Origin: Bacteroidaceae bacterium
Lineage (GTDB): Bacteria; Bacteroidota; Bacteroidia; Bacteroidales; Bacteroidaceae
NCBI GenBank assembly: GCA_024699495.1
Contig: JAILPK010000060.1
Coordinates: 1 to 62,050 of the forward strand
Reading direction: 5' to 3'
DNA length: 62,050 nucleotides
The notes under the pieces: model-generated
The model's database searches: none
What the model saw: only the letters and a program-made list of their open reading frames with translations
Told to the model about the DNA's origin: nothing
Shown: in pieces, positions 43,137-52,015 of the stretch
Layout: each line of letters begins with the position of its first letter
Numbering within the stretch: position 1 is the stretch's first letter
Translations under genes and position numbers: made by a program

Positions 43137-44213
43137 ATGGAACAAGAACTACAGATCAAGCCCCTCGCCTTGGAAGGAGTAGAGGACAAACGCCCACTGG
43201 TAATCGCAGGCCCATGCTCAGCCGAGACCGAAGAGCAGGTGATGGAAACTGCAAAACAACTGCATTCAGTAGGAATCAAGATATTCCGTGCAGGTATCTG
43301 GAAGCCTCGCACCAAGCCTGGAGGATTCGAAGGCAAGGGGCTGGAAGCCCTGCCATGGATGAAGCAGGTGAAGCAGGAGACAGGCATGCTCACAGCGTGT
43401 GAGGTGGCGACGCCCGAACATATAGAGCAAGCTCTGCAATATGGCATCGACATCCTCTGGATTGGCGCCCGAACCACAGCCAACCCCTTCTCTATGCAGG
43501 CTCTGGCCGACGCGCTCCAAGGGGTAGATGTCCCGGTGCTGGTGAAGAACCCCGTGAATCCGGACATCGAACTCTGGGTGGGGGCGCTGATGCGGCTCAA
43601 TAGCGCCGGAGTGCAACGCATCGCTGCCGTTCACCGCGGTTTCAGCAGCGTAGATCAGAAGATATACCGTAACGCTCCTATGTGGCATCTGCCGATAGAA
43701 CTGGCACGCCGCTATCCCACCCTGCCGATCATCTGCGACCCCTCACACATGGGAGGACGACGTGACCTCATCGCCCCTCTCTCTCAGCAGGCAATGGATA
43801 TGGGCTTCGCCGGACTCATGATAGAGAGCCACTGCAATCCCGACTGCGCCTGGAGCGATGCCAAACAACAGGTCCTGCCCGATGTGCTTGACTTCATTCT
43901 GGACCGCCTGGTAATCCGCGACAACATCGAGAGCACCGAGAGCCTGAATGCCATGCGCAAACAAATCGATGAGATTGATAACATGATTATGGATGTGCTT
44001 ACAAAGCGCATGCGTATCAGCCGCGAAATTGCGAGCTACAAGAAGACGCACAATATGACCGTAGTGCAGACTGGGCGCTATAGCGAGATTCTTGAAAAGC
44101 GCGGTGCCCAAGGCGCTCTGTGCGGCATGTCAGCCGGCTTTGTGAAGAATATCTACGAGCAGATCCATGAGGAGAGTGTGCGCCAACAGATGGAGATAAT
44201 GAACAAGGCATAA
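43137..44213 (+). CDS. Bifunctional DAHP synthase / chorismate mutase (AroQ type)
   Basis: A 358-residue fusion that joins the first step of the shikimate pathway to the branch point to Phe and Tyr. The N-terminal DAHP synthase (about 10-255, I-beta/KDSA-like) shows GPCSAET, FRAGIWKPRTKPGGF, IGARTTANPF, KNPVNPD, HRGF and CDPSHMGG. The C-terminal chorismate mutase (about 265-350) shows MRKQIDEIDNMIMDVLTKRM and QTGRYSEIL. In this type the mutase part commonly serves as the allosteric sensor for prephenate or chorismate. Confidence 0.95.
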   Translation: MEQELQIKPLALEGVEDKRPLVIAGPCSAETEEQVMETAKQLHSVGIKIFRAGIWKPRTKPGGFEGKGLEALPWMKQVKQETGMLTACEVATPEHIEQALQYGIDILWIGARTTANPFSMQALADALQGVDVPVLVKNPVNPDIELWVGALMRLNSAGVQRIAAVHRGFSSVDQKIYRNAPMWHLPIELARRYPTLPIICDPSHMGGRRDLIAPLSQQAMDMGFAGLMIESHCNPDCAWSDAKQQVLPDVLDFILDRLVIRDNIESTESLNAMRKQIDEIDNMIMDVLTKRMRISREIASYKKTHNMTVVQTGRYSEILEKRGAQGALCGMSAGFVKNIYEQIHEESVRQQMEIMNKA

Positions 44214-44282
44214 CAAACATATTATCTTTTTATCCTTGCTGTTGGAAATCATTCCCACAGCGTCATTTAAATCAGAACTAAC

Positions 44283-45056
44283 ATGAGAATACTCATTCTT
44301 GGCGCCGGCAAAATGGGAGCCTTCTTTACCGACCTCCTGTCGTTTGACCACGAGGTGGCAGTTTATGACAACGACCCCAAGCGGCTGCGCTTTCTGTATA
44401 ACACAAGACGTTTTATTTCTCTTGACGAGGTAGATGAATTCAATCCCGAATTTGTAATCAACGCTGTATCTCTGAAGTTCACCCTGCAGGTATTCGAAGA
44501 ACTGCTTCCGCATATCGGCAATGACTGCGTATTGTCTGACATCAGCAGCGTGAAAACCGGATTCAAGGAATATTATGAAAGCACTGGACATCGATACGTT
44601 TCCTCACACCCCATGTTCGGTCCTACTTTCGCCAACCTCGGACAGCTGAGCAATGAGAACGCCATACTTATCAACGAGGGGGATTATATGGGACGCATCT
44701 TCTTCCGTGATCTCTACAGCCGCCTCGGACTAAACCTGAAGGAACTATCCTTTGCCGAGCATGATGAGACGATGTCCTACTCGCTATCCATCCCCTTTGT
44801 CTCCACCTTTGTTTTCTCCGCTGTGATGAAGCATCAGGACACTCCGGGAACGACATTCAAACGTCACATGAAAATCGCCCGCGGTGTGCTTTCTGAAGAC
44901 GACACTCTGCTGCGTGAAATCCTATTTAACCCACATACAAAGCCTAAAGTAGAGAACATACGCACAGAGCTGAAGGAGCTCATAAAGATTATTGATGAGC
45001 GCAACGAGGAAGCCATGACTGCCTACCTGTCTAAAATCCGAAAGAATATAGAATAG
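44283..45056 (+). CDS. tyrA: Prephenate dehydrogenase
   Basis: Oxidative decarboxylation of prephenate to hydroxyphenylpyruvate, the Tyr branch. The 257-residue protein has a Rossmann motif (ILGAGKMGAFFTDLL at residue 5) with an acidic residue after beta-2 (VYDNDP), which favours NAD. Family motifs are SDISSVKTGF, the catalytic HPMFGPTF near 103 and a helical C-terminal dimerisation domain. No ACT domain is present. Last gene of the operon, followed by a terminator. Confidence 0.93.
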   Translation: MRILILGAGKMGAFFTDLLSFDHEVAVYDNDPKRLRFLYNTRRFISLDEVDEFNPEFVINAVSLKFTLQVFEELLPHIGNDCVLSDISSVKTGFKEYYESTGHRYVSSHPMFGPTFANLGQLSNENAILINEGDYMGRIFFRDLYSRLGLNLKELSFAEHDETMSYSLSIPFVSTFVFSAVMKHQDTPGTTFKRHMKIARGVLSEDDTLLREILFNPHTKPKVENIRTELKELIKIIDERNEEAMTAYLSKIRKNIE

Positions 45057-45069
45057 ACATACTCTAAAG

Positions 45070-45114
45070 AAAACATCAATGACTACCTTACTGTCGGGTA
45101 ATCATTGATGTTTT
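45070..45114. terminator. Terminator after the Phe/Tyr operon
   Basis: AAAACATCAATGA (45070-45082) pairs perfectly with TCATTGATGTTTT (45102-45114), and TACC/GGTA extends the stem inward after one mismatch. It lies 14 bases after the tyrA stop and may serve both convergent genes. Confidence 0.85.
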
Positions 45115-45251
45115 GCTAGTATGAGGAGCACAAAGGGAATCCTTGCGCACCTATGTGACTGGTAGAAATATGCGGATTGCTGACCACAAAGAGCAGATTA
45201 CTTTTAGTCTTATAGCCCGCCAGTCAGATTATCCAAGAAGGCTACAGAAGT

Positions 45252-46232
45252 TCAATTCCCGGCATTAACCACAGGCTGGGCGTTGTCATCGCCGCAAAGA
45301 ACCACAAGAAGATTGCTTACCATGGCAGCCTTTCGCTCGTCGTTTAGTTCAACGACCTTCTCATCATTGAGCTTATCCAAAGCCATCTTCACCATGGAGA
45401 CAGCACCCTCAACAATTTTCTCGCGTGCTGCTATGATAGCTGTGGCCTGCTGCCTGCGAAGCATCACTGCAGCAATTTCCGGAGCATAGGCAAGATAATT
45501 GATTCGGGCTTCAATGACATCAATACCTGCCATATCGAGCCGTTCGCTGATTTTGGCCTCCAGCTCCTTGTTTATCTCGTCGGAGCCGTCTCTTAGGGTG
45601 ATGGCGTCCTCATCCTCCTCATTATCATAGGCATACTGACCTGCGACCTGACGCAAGGCCGCATCGGCCTGGATGCTCACAAAATTCTGCAACGCATTCA
45701 TTATCACTGCAGCTCCAGGTGCTCCAACCTGGTTCGCACCAACTCTGGCAGCAGCCATAGTCTGGGTGTCCACTTCAAACATTGCCTTGTAAGTGTCTTT
45801 CAGTTTCCACACAAGCACCAGACCAATCATCACCGGATTTCCGGCTTTGTCATTCACTTTGATCGGATCGGCGTCGAGGTTACGGGCGCGCAAACTGAGT
45901 TTCTTGGCTGTGATAAATGGATTAGCCCAATAAAAACCTGCGTCTGTGAATGTGCCACGATAACGCCCGAAGAACATTAAAACCTGAGCCTCTCCCGGTT
46001 CCACCTGGAAGAAACCGCACATAAATATAATAGATAATATCAGAGCAAGAATGGATAAGACAATAGCGCATACCCATTCAGCAGGTGAATTTCCGAGAGT
46101 AACAGCGTCATCTATGCTTATTCCGGAGTAAACAATAGCAGCCAGAGAGCCGATAAACATAAGAATAACAAGCACAAGCATCAGGATTCCATTCATGATG
46201 AAACCTGAGTAAGCAAATTCTTTCTTTTCCAT
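45252..46232 (-). CDS. SPFH/Band 7 domain membrane protein
   Basis: A 326-residue protein with two N-terminal membrane segments (about 12-38 and 52-75) and an SPFH domain (about 80-285): GEAQVLMFFGRYRGTF, GLVLVWKLKDTYKAMFEV, SERLDMAGIDVIEARINYLAYAPEIA and a C-terminal coiled coil rich in Ala and Lys. Proteins of this family form flotillin- or HflK/C-like membrane scaffolds. The Phe/Tyr operon converges on it and no membrane protease gene is adjacent, so its partner is not evident. Confidence 0.9.
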   Translation of the reverse strand: MEKKEFAYSGFIMNGILMLVLVILMFIGSLAAIVYSGISIDDAVTLGNSPAEWVCAIVLSILALILSIIFMCGFFQVEPGEAQVLMFFGRYRGTFTDAGFYWANPFITAKKLSLRARNLDADPIKVNDKAGNPVMIGLVLVWKLKDTYKAMFEVDTQTMAAARVGANQVGAPGAAVIMNALQNFVSIQADAALRQVAGQYAYDNEEDEDAITLRDGSDEINKELEAKISERLDMAGIDVIEARINYLAYAPEIAAVMLRRQQATAIIAAREKIVEGAVSMVKMALDKLNDEKVVELNDERKAAMVSNLLVVLCGDDNAQPVVNAGN

Positions 46233-46408
46233 AATATTTTAAAATCTAATCTTTTAGCCGATGGGGCTAAGTGCTTTTATATGAATGCTGTAAGCTTATT
46301 CTGATATGGCCGGCTCGCGCTCTTCATTTGTCTCCAGACTTGTGTGGCTCAACAACCGGCATTTCAAAATATATTGACTGTTTCTGAAGTATCTGCATCC
46401 CTGAGCTA

Positions 46409-47026
46409 TCATGCTTCAAGCTCACTCATTCTAGCCTGATACTGGGCTATGTACTTGCCGAGGATATCAAATTCGAGATTGACTATAGAACCGACTTTGA
46501 TAGCATGAAAATTGGTTATCTCAAAGGTGTAAGGGATTATACAAACTGAGAATGTGTCACGCGTGGGGCGACACACAGTCAGACTGACACCATTAATGCT
46601 TACTGACCCTTTGTCAACAGTGAAATATCCCCGCCGAACCATCTCCGGTGTAGTTTCATATTGGAAGGTGTATTCATGGCTGCCCTCCTGATCCTCTACA
46701 GCTATGCAGCGCGCAGTCTGGTCAACATGGCCCTGAACGATGTGGCCGTCCAGACGCCCTCCCATCTGCATCGACCGTTCGACATTGACTTCATCCCCGA
46801 CTTTGAGCAGACCAAGATTACTGCGCTCCAGAGTCTCCCGCATCGCTGTTACAGTGTAAGTTCCATTCTCTATGCGTACTACAGTGAGACACACACCGTT
46901 ATGTGACACACTTTGGTCTATCTTCAGCTCATCTACGAAGTCGCACTTCATTGTGAAATGAAGATTATCCTGTTCTTTTTCTATGGCGACAACAGTGGCC
47001 ATACCTTCAACAATTCCACTAAACAT
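46409..47026 (-). CDS. ribE: Riboflavin synthase, alpha subunit
   Basis: Last step of riboflavin synthesis (dismutation of two lumazines). The 205-residue protein has two lumazine-binding repeats, the first starting MFSGIVEG...VSHNGVCLTV and the second GHIVQGHVDQTARC...SVSINGVSLTV. The length matches the family. No FMN riboswitch is seen in the short upstream region. It is divergent from the deoxynucleoside kinase genes. Confidence 0.95.
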   Translation of the reverse strand: MFSGIVEGMATVVAIEKEQDNLHFTMKCDFVDELKIDQSVSHNGVCLTVVRIENGTYTVTAMRETLERSNLGLLKVGDEVNVERSMQMGGRLDGHIVQGHVDQTARCIAVEDQEGSHEYTFQYETTPEMVRRGYFTVDKGSVSINGVSLTVCRPTRDTFSVCIIPYTFEITNFHAIKVGSIVNLEFDILGKYIAQYQARMSELEA

Positions 47027-47065
47027 TTCTGATGGTTTTTGATTAATTTATAAACTTATTCGCCG

Positions 47066-47073
47066 CAAAAGTA
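47066..47073 (-). promoter_or_regulatory. -7 box of ribE
   Basis: TACTTTTG on the minus strand fits TAnnTTTG; no good -33 box. Confidence 0.5.
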
Positions 47074-47177
47074 CGAAATAAAACGAATAAAAGACTATCT
47101 TAAACCAAAAAAACATAAAATAAGCCTTTCTTCACAAAAATAGAGGGCTTAAAGGACTCCGAATTACAATTTTTCAC

Positions 47178-47185
47178 TACCTTTG
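47178..47185 (+). promoter_or_regulatory. -7 box of the deoxynucleoside kinase pair
   Basis: TACCTTTG fits TAnnTTTG, 19 bases before the ATG at 47205; the -33 box is not recognisable. Confidence 0.55.
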
Positions 47186-47204
47186 TGCCGAGTTTGAAAA
47201 AGAT

Positions 47205-47822
47205 ATGTACATAGCAATCGCAGGTAATATAGGCAGCGGGAAGACAACACTCACGAGAATGTTGGCCAGGCAGTTTGGCTGGAAGCCACATTTTGAGCCC
47301 GTGACAGACAACCCCTACCTGGAAGATTATTACCGGGACATCCCGCGCTGGAGTTTTGCGCTTGAGGTGTTTTTCCTTAAGCAGCGTTTCCGCGACCTCT
47401 TAGCCATAGCCCAGTCTGAAGAAACAATCATACAAGACCGTTCTATTTTCGAAGGGGTGTATGTATTCACGGCTAACAACAAGGACATGGGCAACCTGTC
47501 GGACCGGGACTTCCAGACATACATGGAACTCTTTGAACTCATGACCCGCGTCGCATGCATTCCTGATCTCATGATTTATCTGCGCGCCTCCGTTCCGCAC
47601 CTCGTTGAAAACATCCAAAAGAGAGGACGGGATTACGAGCAGACGATGCCTTTGGACTATCTTCGCAACCTGAACGCCAGATATGAAGACTTCATATACA
47701 ACAAGTATCAGGGCCGCGTGCTTACAATAGAAGTCGATTCCCTTGACTTCCAGAATCGGGTTGAGGACTTCGCCCTGATTTGCGACAAGGTGGAAAGCGA
47801 ACTGTTCGGACTATTCAAATAG
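47205..47822 (+). CDS. Deoxynucleoside kinase (dNK family), first copy
   Basis: Phosphorylates a deoxynucleoside for salvage. The 205-residue protein has a P-loop GNIGSGKTT at residue 7, the substrate motif FEPVTDNPYLEDYY, the DRS motif QDRSIFEG near 83 and the LID region RGRDYEQTMPLDYL. A second, clearly related gene follows after 58 bases. In lactobacilli two such paralogues form a dAdo/dGuo kinase heterodimer; a similar division of labour is possible here but not shown. Confidence 0.9.
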   Translation: MYIAIAGNIGSGKTTLTRMLARQFGWKPHFEPVTDNPYLEDYYRDIPRWSFALEVFFLKQRFRDLLAIAQSEETIIQDRSIFEGVYVFTANNKDMGNLSDRDFQTYMELFELMTRVACIPDLMIYLRASVPHLVENIQKRGRDYEQTMPLDYLRNLNARYEDFIYNKYQGRVLTIEVDSLDFQNRVEDFALICDKVESELFGLFK

Positions 47823-47880
47823 AAGCATAGAAGCATCAAAACATTTCCTGAATTAAGTAATTAAAACAAAGAACAAGACC

Positions 47881-48501
47881 ATGCACATAGCGATAGCCGG
47901 AAACATAGGCAGCGGCAAGACCACGCTGACAAAGATGCTTGCCCACAGATATGGGTGGACACCACGTTTTGAGTCTGTTGACTACAATCCTTATCTTGAC
48001 GACTTCTACAAAGACATGAAGAGATGGTCATTCAACCTGCAGATATATTTCCTCAACAAGCGTTTTCAGGACATCGTCGATATCTCACGCTCTGACGAGA
48101 CCATCATTCAGGACCGCACAATATTCGAGGATGCATGCATCTTCGCACCCAACTTACACGACGGGGGAAACATGAGCGACCGCGATTTCGCCAACTACCA
48201 GGACCTTTTCAACCTGATGATTTCCCTGGTCAAACTGCCTGACCTGCTGATATACATCCGCACCACAATACCGAACATCGTAGCTCAGATTCAAAAAAGA
48301 GGTAGGGAATACGAGCAGAGCATCCGAATAGATTATCTTGAAGGCCTTCACCGCAGATATGAAGAATGGATTGCCACATACAAGGGTAACATGATCATCG
48401 TTGACGGAGACAATGTGAAATTCGAAGGAAATCCGCATGACTTCCAAATCATTACAGACCAGATAGATGCCAAGCTCTTTGGCCTCTTCCCCATGGAATA
48501 A
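47881..48501 (+). CDS. Deoxynucleoside kinase (dNK family), second copy
   Basis: A 206-residue paralogue of the preceding gene, with GNIGSGKTT, FESVDYNPYLDDFY, QDRTIFED and RGREYEQSIRIDYL. The substrate-pocket stretches differ from copy one (EPVTDN versus ESVDYN; DRS versus DRT), which fits a different base preference. The same promoter probably serves both. Confidence 0.9.
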   Translation: MHIAIAGNIGSGKTTLTKMLAHRYGWTPRFESVDYNPYLDDFYKDMKRWSFNLQIYFLNKRFQDIVDISRSDETIIQDRTIFEDACIFAPNLHDGGNMSDRDFANYQDLFNLMISLVKLPDLLIYIRTTIPNIVAQIQKRGREYEQSIRIDYLEGLHRRYEEWIATYKGNMIIVDGDNVKFEGNPHDFQIITDQIDAKLFGLFPME

Positions 48502-48564
48502 CTGCATGAGACACATTAAGTTGTGTTAAACGTTGCTAATCTATTTCAACCTAACACTGCTCTT

Positions 48565-48596
48565 TTTGTCAAATTCGGCAAGAATACATATCTTTG
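48565..48596 (+). promoter_or_regulatory. Promoter of the TolC-MacAB operon
   Basis: TTTG (48565-48568), a 20-base spacer and TATCTTTG (48589-48596) match the consensus exactly. Confidence 0.8.
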
Positions 48597-48650
48597 CGCG
48601 CTTTTTAAAGGTTAGCACAGACAAAATTACAATAATCAGAAACCGACACA

Positions 48651-49985
48651 ATGAGTATCCGAACCTCTTTACTCACACTCGCGATTGCGTTTTCGTCTTC
48701 TATACATGCCCAGTGGACATTGCAAGAATGTCTTGACTACGCAGAAACACACAACATTCAGGTACAGAAGAACCGCATTAGCCAGCAGGAAGGCGAACAG
48801 AGCCTGCAGCAGGCCAAAGCCGCCCTCTTCCCCAGCCTCTCCTTTTCCATGAGCCAAAGCCTCGGCTACCGCCCCTTCCAGGAATCAACGAATATGGTCC
48901 AAAACGGAATAGTGACCAAGACTGCCAACAAACTGACCGAAAACGGCAGCTACGGCCTCAATGCCAATTGGACGGTGTGGGACGGAGGAATCAACCGCAA
49001 GACCATAGAGGCACAGAAGGTGCAGAACAAAATCCTGGAGCAGCAGACCCGGCAGACACTCAACACCATCCAGGAACAGATTGCACAGCTCTATGTGCAA
49101 ATACTCTACACCACAGAAGCCCAGAAAGTGAACCAGCAGCTGCAGGAAACAGCCCAACGGCAGTATGACCGCGGACTGGAGCGCCTGAAGGTGGGGGACA
49201 TCGCCAAAGCTGACCTGGCACAGTTGGAATCCCAGCTGGCAGCCACAAAATACGATGTCGTAAACAGCCAGACCCAGGTTGAGGGATACAAGCGTCAGCT
49301 GAAGGAGCTCCTGCAGTTAGACATAAACTCGCCTTTCGACGTGGCTAAAGAAGAGATTGCCGACGCCCAGGCCCTCGCCCCCATTCCGGACAAAACCAAT
49401 GTATATGCCCACGCACTCATTAACCGTCCCGAAATCAAGAGCGCCCAGCTGGCTCAGCAGGCTGCCGATATTCAGCTCAACATCGCAAAACGCGGCTACT
49501 ACCCCAGCATCGGAATCAATGCCGGCATCGGTGACTCTCACTATTCTGCGTCCGACGAGTCCTACGGCAAACAGCTCAAGCATAACCTCAACGGAAGCAT
49601 TGGCCTCTCTGTGAGCGTGCCCATTTTCGACAACCGCCGCAACAAGACAAACGTGGAGAAAGCCAAACTGCAGCGCACCACAGCCACCTTGGACCGTTCT
49701 GACAAGGAGCTGTCACTTGGCTCGACAATAGAGAACTATTGGCTCCAAGCCACCTCTGCCCAACAGAGATTCATCGCCGCGCAGACGGCAGTGCGCAGTC
49801 AGCAGACAAGCTATGAGCTCGTTGACCAGCAGTTCAAGGAAGGACTGAAAAATATCGTGGACCTGCTTCAGGCACGGGACAACCTGCTCAACGCTCAGCA
49901 GAACAAGCTGCAAAGCAAATACACCACAATACTCAATACCAAACTGCTCCAGTTCTATGCCGATGGCATGATAGACCTCCACTGA
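48651..49985 (+). CDS. TolC-family outer-membrane efflux protein
   Basis: A 444-residue exit duct. Signal peptide 1-20 (SSSIHAQ), then WTLQECLDYAETHNIQVQKN, typical of the family start. Two long alpha-helical repeats with Gln/Ala-rich heptads surround strand regions, and the second repeat contains PIFDNRRNKTNVEKAKLQ. It is followed after 112 bases by an adaptor, an ATPase and a permease, so the four form a tripartite exporter. Confidence 0.92.
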   Translation: MSIRTSLLTLAIAFSSSIHAQWTLQECLDYAETHNIQVQKNRISQQEGEQSLQQAKAALFPSLSFSMSQSLGYRPFQESTNMVQNGIVTKTANKLTENGSYGLNANWTVWDGGINRKTIEAQKVQNKILEQQTRQTLNTIQEQIAQLYVQILYTTEAQKVNQQLQETAQRQYDRGLERLKVGDIAKADLAQLESQLAATKYDVVNSQTQVEGYKRQLKELLQLDINSPFDVAKEEIADAQALAPIPDKTNVYAHALINRPEIKSAQLAQQAADIQLNIAKRGYYPSIGINAGIGDSHYSASDESYGKQLKHNLNGSIGLSVSVPIFDNRRNKTNVEKAKLQRTTATLDRSDKELSLGSTIENYWLQATSAQQRFIAAQTAVRSQQTSYELVDQQFKEGLKNIVDLLQARDNLLNAQQNKLQSKYTTILNTKLLQFYADGMIDLH

Positions 49986-50097
49986 GACATAAACACAAAT
50001 ATCCGGCATCAGGAATATGGATTTATGACTTTTTCGCATCAGACCCAAAGAGTGCTGGCGATTAAATAACTTAAACGATTAGGAAAACATTCATGCA

Positions 50098-51258
50098 ATG
50101 AAAAAACAGATAATTATAATGGCTCTTGTGGCAGTGGCGACAGTCTCATGCTCAGAAAAGTCCAAGGTTGAATATCAGACTACGGTAGTCGAACAGGGTA
50201 ACATCTTCACCAGCGTTACTGCTACGGGTACTATTGAGCCGGTTACAAAGGTGGAAGTTGGCACTCAGGTGTCCGGGATAGTAAGCAAGATTTACGTGGA
50301 TTACAACAGCATAGTCAAAGCGGGGCAGGTGATTGCCGAACTGGACAGGACCAACCTGACCTCCGAACTGGCCTCTGCCCGGGCTAACCTGACCTCTGTG
50401 GAGAGCAACCTCGCCTACCAGAAGGCTAACTACGAGCGCAACAAAGCCCTCTATGACAAGGGGCTTATCAGCAGCAATGACTTCGAGCAGACCCGCCTGT
50501 CATATATCCAGGCCCAGCAGCAGGTCAGTTCGTCGAGAGAAAATGTGAAGAAGGCCGAAACGAATCTGGGCTATGCCACAATTACAAGTCCGATCTCCGG
50601 AGTGGTGCTTTCCAAAGCAGTCGAAGAGGGACAGACCGTGGCTGCTTCATTCTCCACTCCTACGCTGTTCACCATCGCCCAGGATCTCACAGACATGCGT
50701 GTTATAGCAGACATCGACGAGGCTGACATAGGTGATGTGCGCGAGGGACAGCACGTATCTTTTACTGTGGATGCCTATCCTAACGACTCCTTCGACGGCA
50801 CTGTGACTCAGGTGCGCCAGGAGCCTACCACAGAGAGCAATGTGGTGACCTACGAGGTGGTGATTGCCGCACCGAATGGAGACCTCAAGCTGAAGCCCGG
50901 CCTCACAGCCAATGTCGTTATTTACACTCTTGAGAAGAACGATGTGCTGACCGTGCCTTCCAAAGCCCTGAGGTTTTCACCAAGCGAGCCTCTGCTCCAA
51001 AAGGACGAGATCATCGCTGACTGCGAAGGCAAAGACAAACTGTGGGTCCGTCAAGGCAGCGTATTCAAGGCTATCCCGGTATCTGTCGGCGTGACCAACG
51101 GAACGATGACAGAAATCACGTCAGGCATCAAGGCTGGCACAGAGGTAATAGCAGAGATGATTGTTACCGAACCCATGGAAGAAGACGCAGCCAGCCAGAA
51201 CAAGAATCCCTTCATGCCCGGACGTAACAACAACAACAATAACAAAAACAAGAAGTGA
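50098..51258 (+). CDS. MacA-like periplasmic adaptor lipoprotein
   Basis: Membrane-fusion protein that links the MacB-like permease to TolC. The 386-residue product has a lipobox (VSCSEK, Cys19), a split biotinyl-lipoyl domain (GTIEPVTKVEVGTQVSGIV and ATITSPISGVVLSKAVEEG), an alpha-helical hairpin (about 95-155) and beta-barrel and membrane-proximal domains. The C-terminus is low-complexity Asn/Lys (RNNNNNNKNKK). Its TGA overlaps the next ATG (TGATG). Confidence 0.92.
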   Translation: MKKQIIIMALVAVATVSCSEKSKVEYQTTVVEQGNIFTSVTATGTIEPVTKVEVGTQVSGIVSKIYVDYNSIVKAGQVIAELDRTNLTSELASARANLTSVESNLAYQKANYERNKALYDKGLISSNDFEQTRLSYIQAQQQVSSSRENVKKAETNLGYATITSPISGVVLSKAVEEGQTVAASFSTPTLFTIAQDLTDMRVIADIDEADIGDVREGQHVSFTVDAYPNDSFDGTVTQVRQEPTTESNVVTYEVVIAAPNGDLKLKPGLTANVVIYTLEKNDVLTVPSKALRFSPSEPLLQKDEIIADCEGKDKLWVRQGSVFKAIPVSVGVTNGTMTEITSGIKAGTEVIAEMIVTEPMEEDAASQNKNPFMPGRNNNNNNKNKK

Positions 51259-52010
51259 TGGACGCCAGAAAAGTAGTCATAGAACTGCATGACGTCCGCC
51301 GTAATTTCATCGTCGGGTCGGAGACTGTTCATGCTCTGCGCGGCATTTCCTTCAAGATATACGAGGGGGAATTCGTTACGATCATGGGCACGTCCGGTTC
51401 GGGAAAGTCCACTCTTCTGAACCAGCTTGGCTGCCTCGACACACCGACCAGCGGCGAGTATCTTCTTGACGGAATCAGCGTGAGAACCATGAAGCGCAGC
51501 CAGCGGGCACGCCTTCGCAACCGCAAGATTGGCTTCGTGTTCCAGAATTATAATCTTCTGGCAAAAACCACTGCTGTGGAAAATGTTGAACTGCCGCTGA
51601 TGTACAACAGCGAGTTCAATTCTCAGCAGCGCCGCGAAGCCGCAGTCAAGGCATTGGAGGCTGTAGGACTTGGCGACCGCCTGGAACATAAGAGCAACCA
51701 GATGTCCGGCGGACAGATGCAACGCGTTGCAATTGCCCGTGCATTGGTAAACAACCCGGCGGTGATTCTTGCCGACGAAGCAACCGGAAACCTCGACACG
51801 CGAACCTCATTCGAAGTGCTCGTGCTCTTCCAAAAACTCCATGCCGAGGGGCGCACAATCATATTCGTTACGCATAACCCCGACATCGCACAATACTCCT
51901 CACGAAATATAGTGCTGCGCGACGGCAAGATTCGTGAAGATGTACAAAACAACAATATACTCAGCGCAGCAGAAGCTCTTGCCGCTCTGCCTGCTCCACA
52001 AGACGACTGA
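51258..52010 (+). CDS. MacB-type ABC exporter, ATP-binding subunit
   Basis: A 250-residue ATPase of the LolD/MacB group: Walker A GTSGSGKST near 43, Q-loop FVFQNYNLLAKTT, signature MSGGQMQR (Met for the usual Leu) near 152, Walker B VILADEATGNLD, and H-loop FVTHN. The ATG at 51258 is used; it overlaps the macA stop, while the GTG at 51255 is only one codon upstream. Together with the next gene it equals the two halves of single-chain MacB. Confidence 0.93.
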   Translation: MDARKVVIELHDVRRNFIVGSETVHALRGISFKIYEGEFVTIMGTSGSGKSTLLNQLGCLDTPTSGEYLLDGISVRTMKRSQRARLRNRKIGFVFQNYNLLAKTTAVENVELPLMYNSEFNSQQRREAAVKALEAVGLGDRLEHKSNQMSGGQMQRVAIARALVNNPAVILADEATGNLDTRTSFEVLVLFQKLHAEGRTIIFVTHNPDIAQYSSRNIVLRDGKIREDVQNNNILSAAEALAALPAPQDD

Positions 52011-52015
52011 ATAAC

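Noticed and set aside
46233..47204. FMN riboswitch before ribE
   Set aside because: The ribE leader is short and shows no conserved junction elements of that riboswitch.
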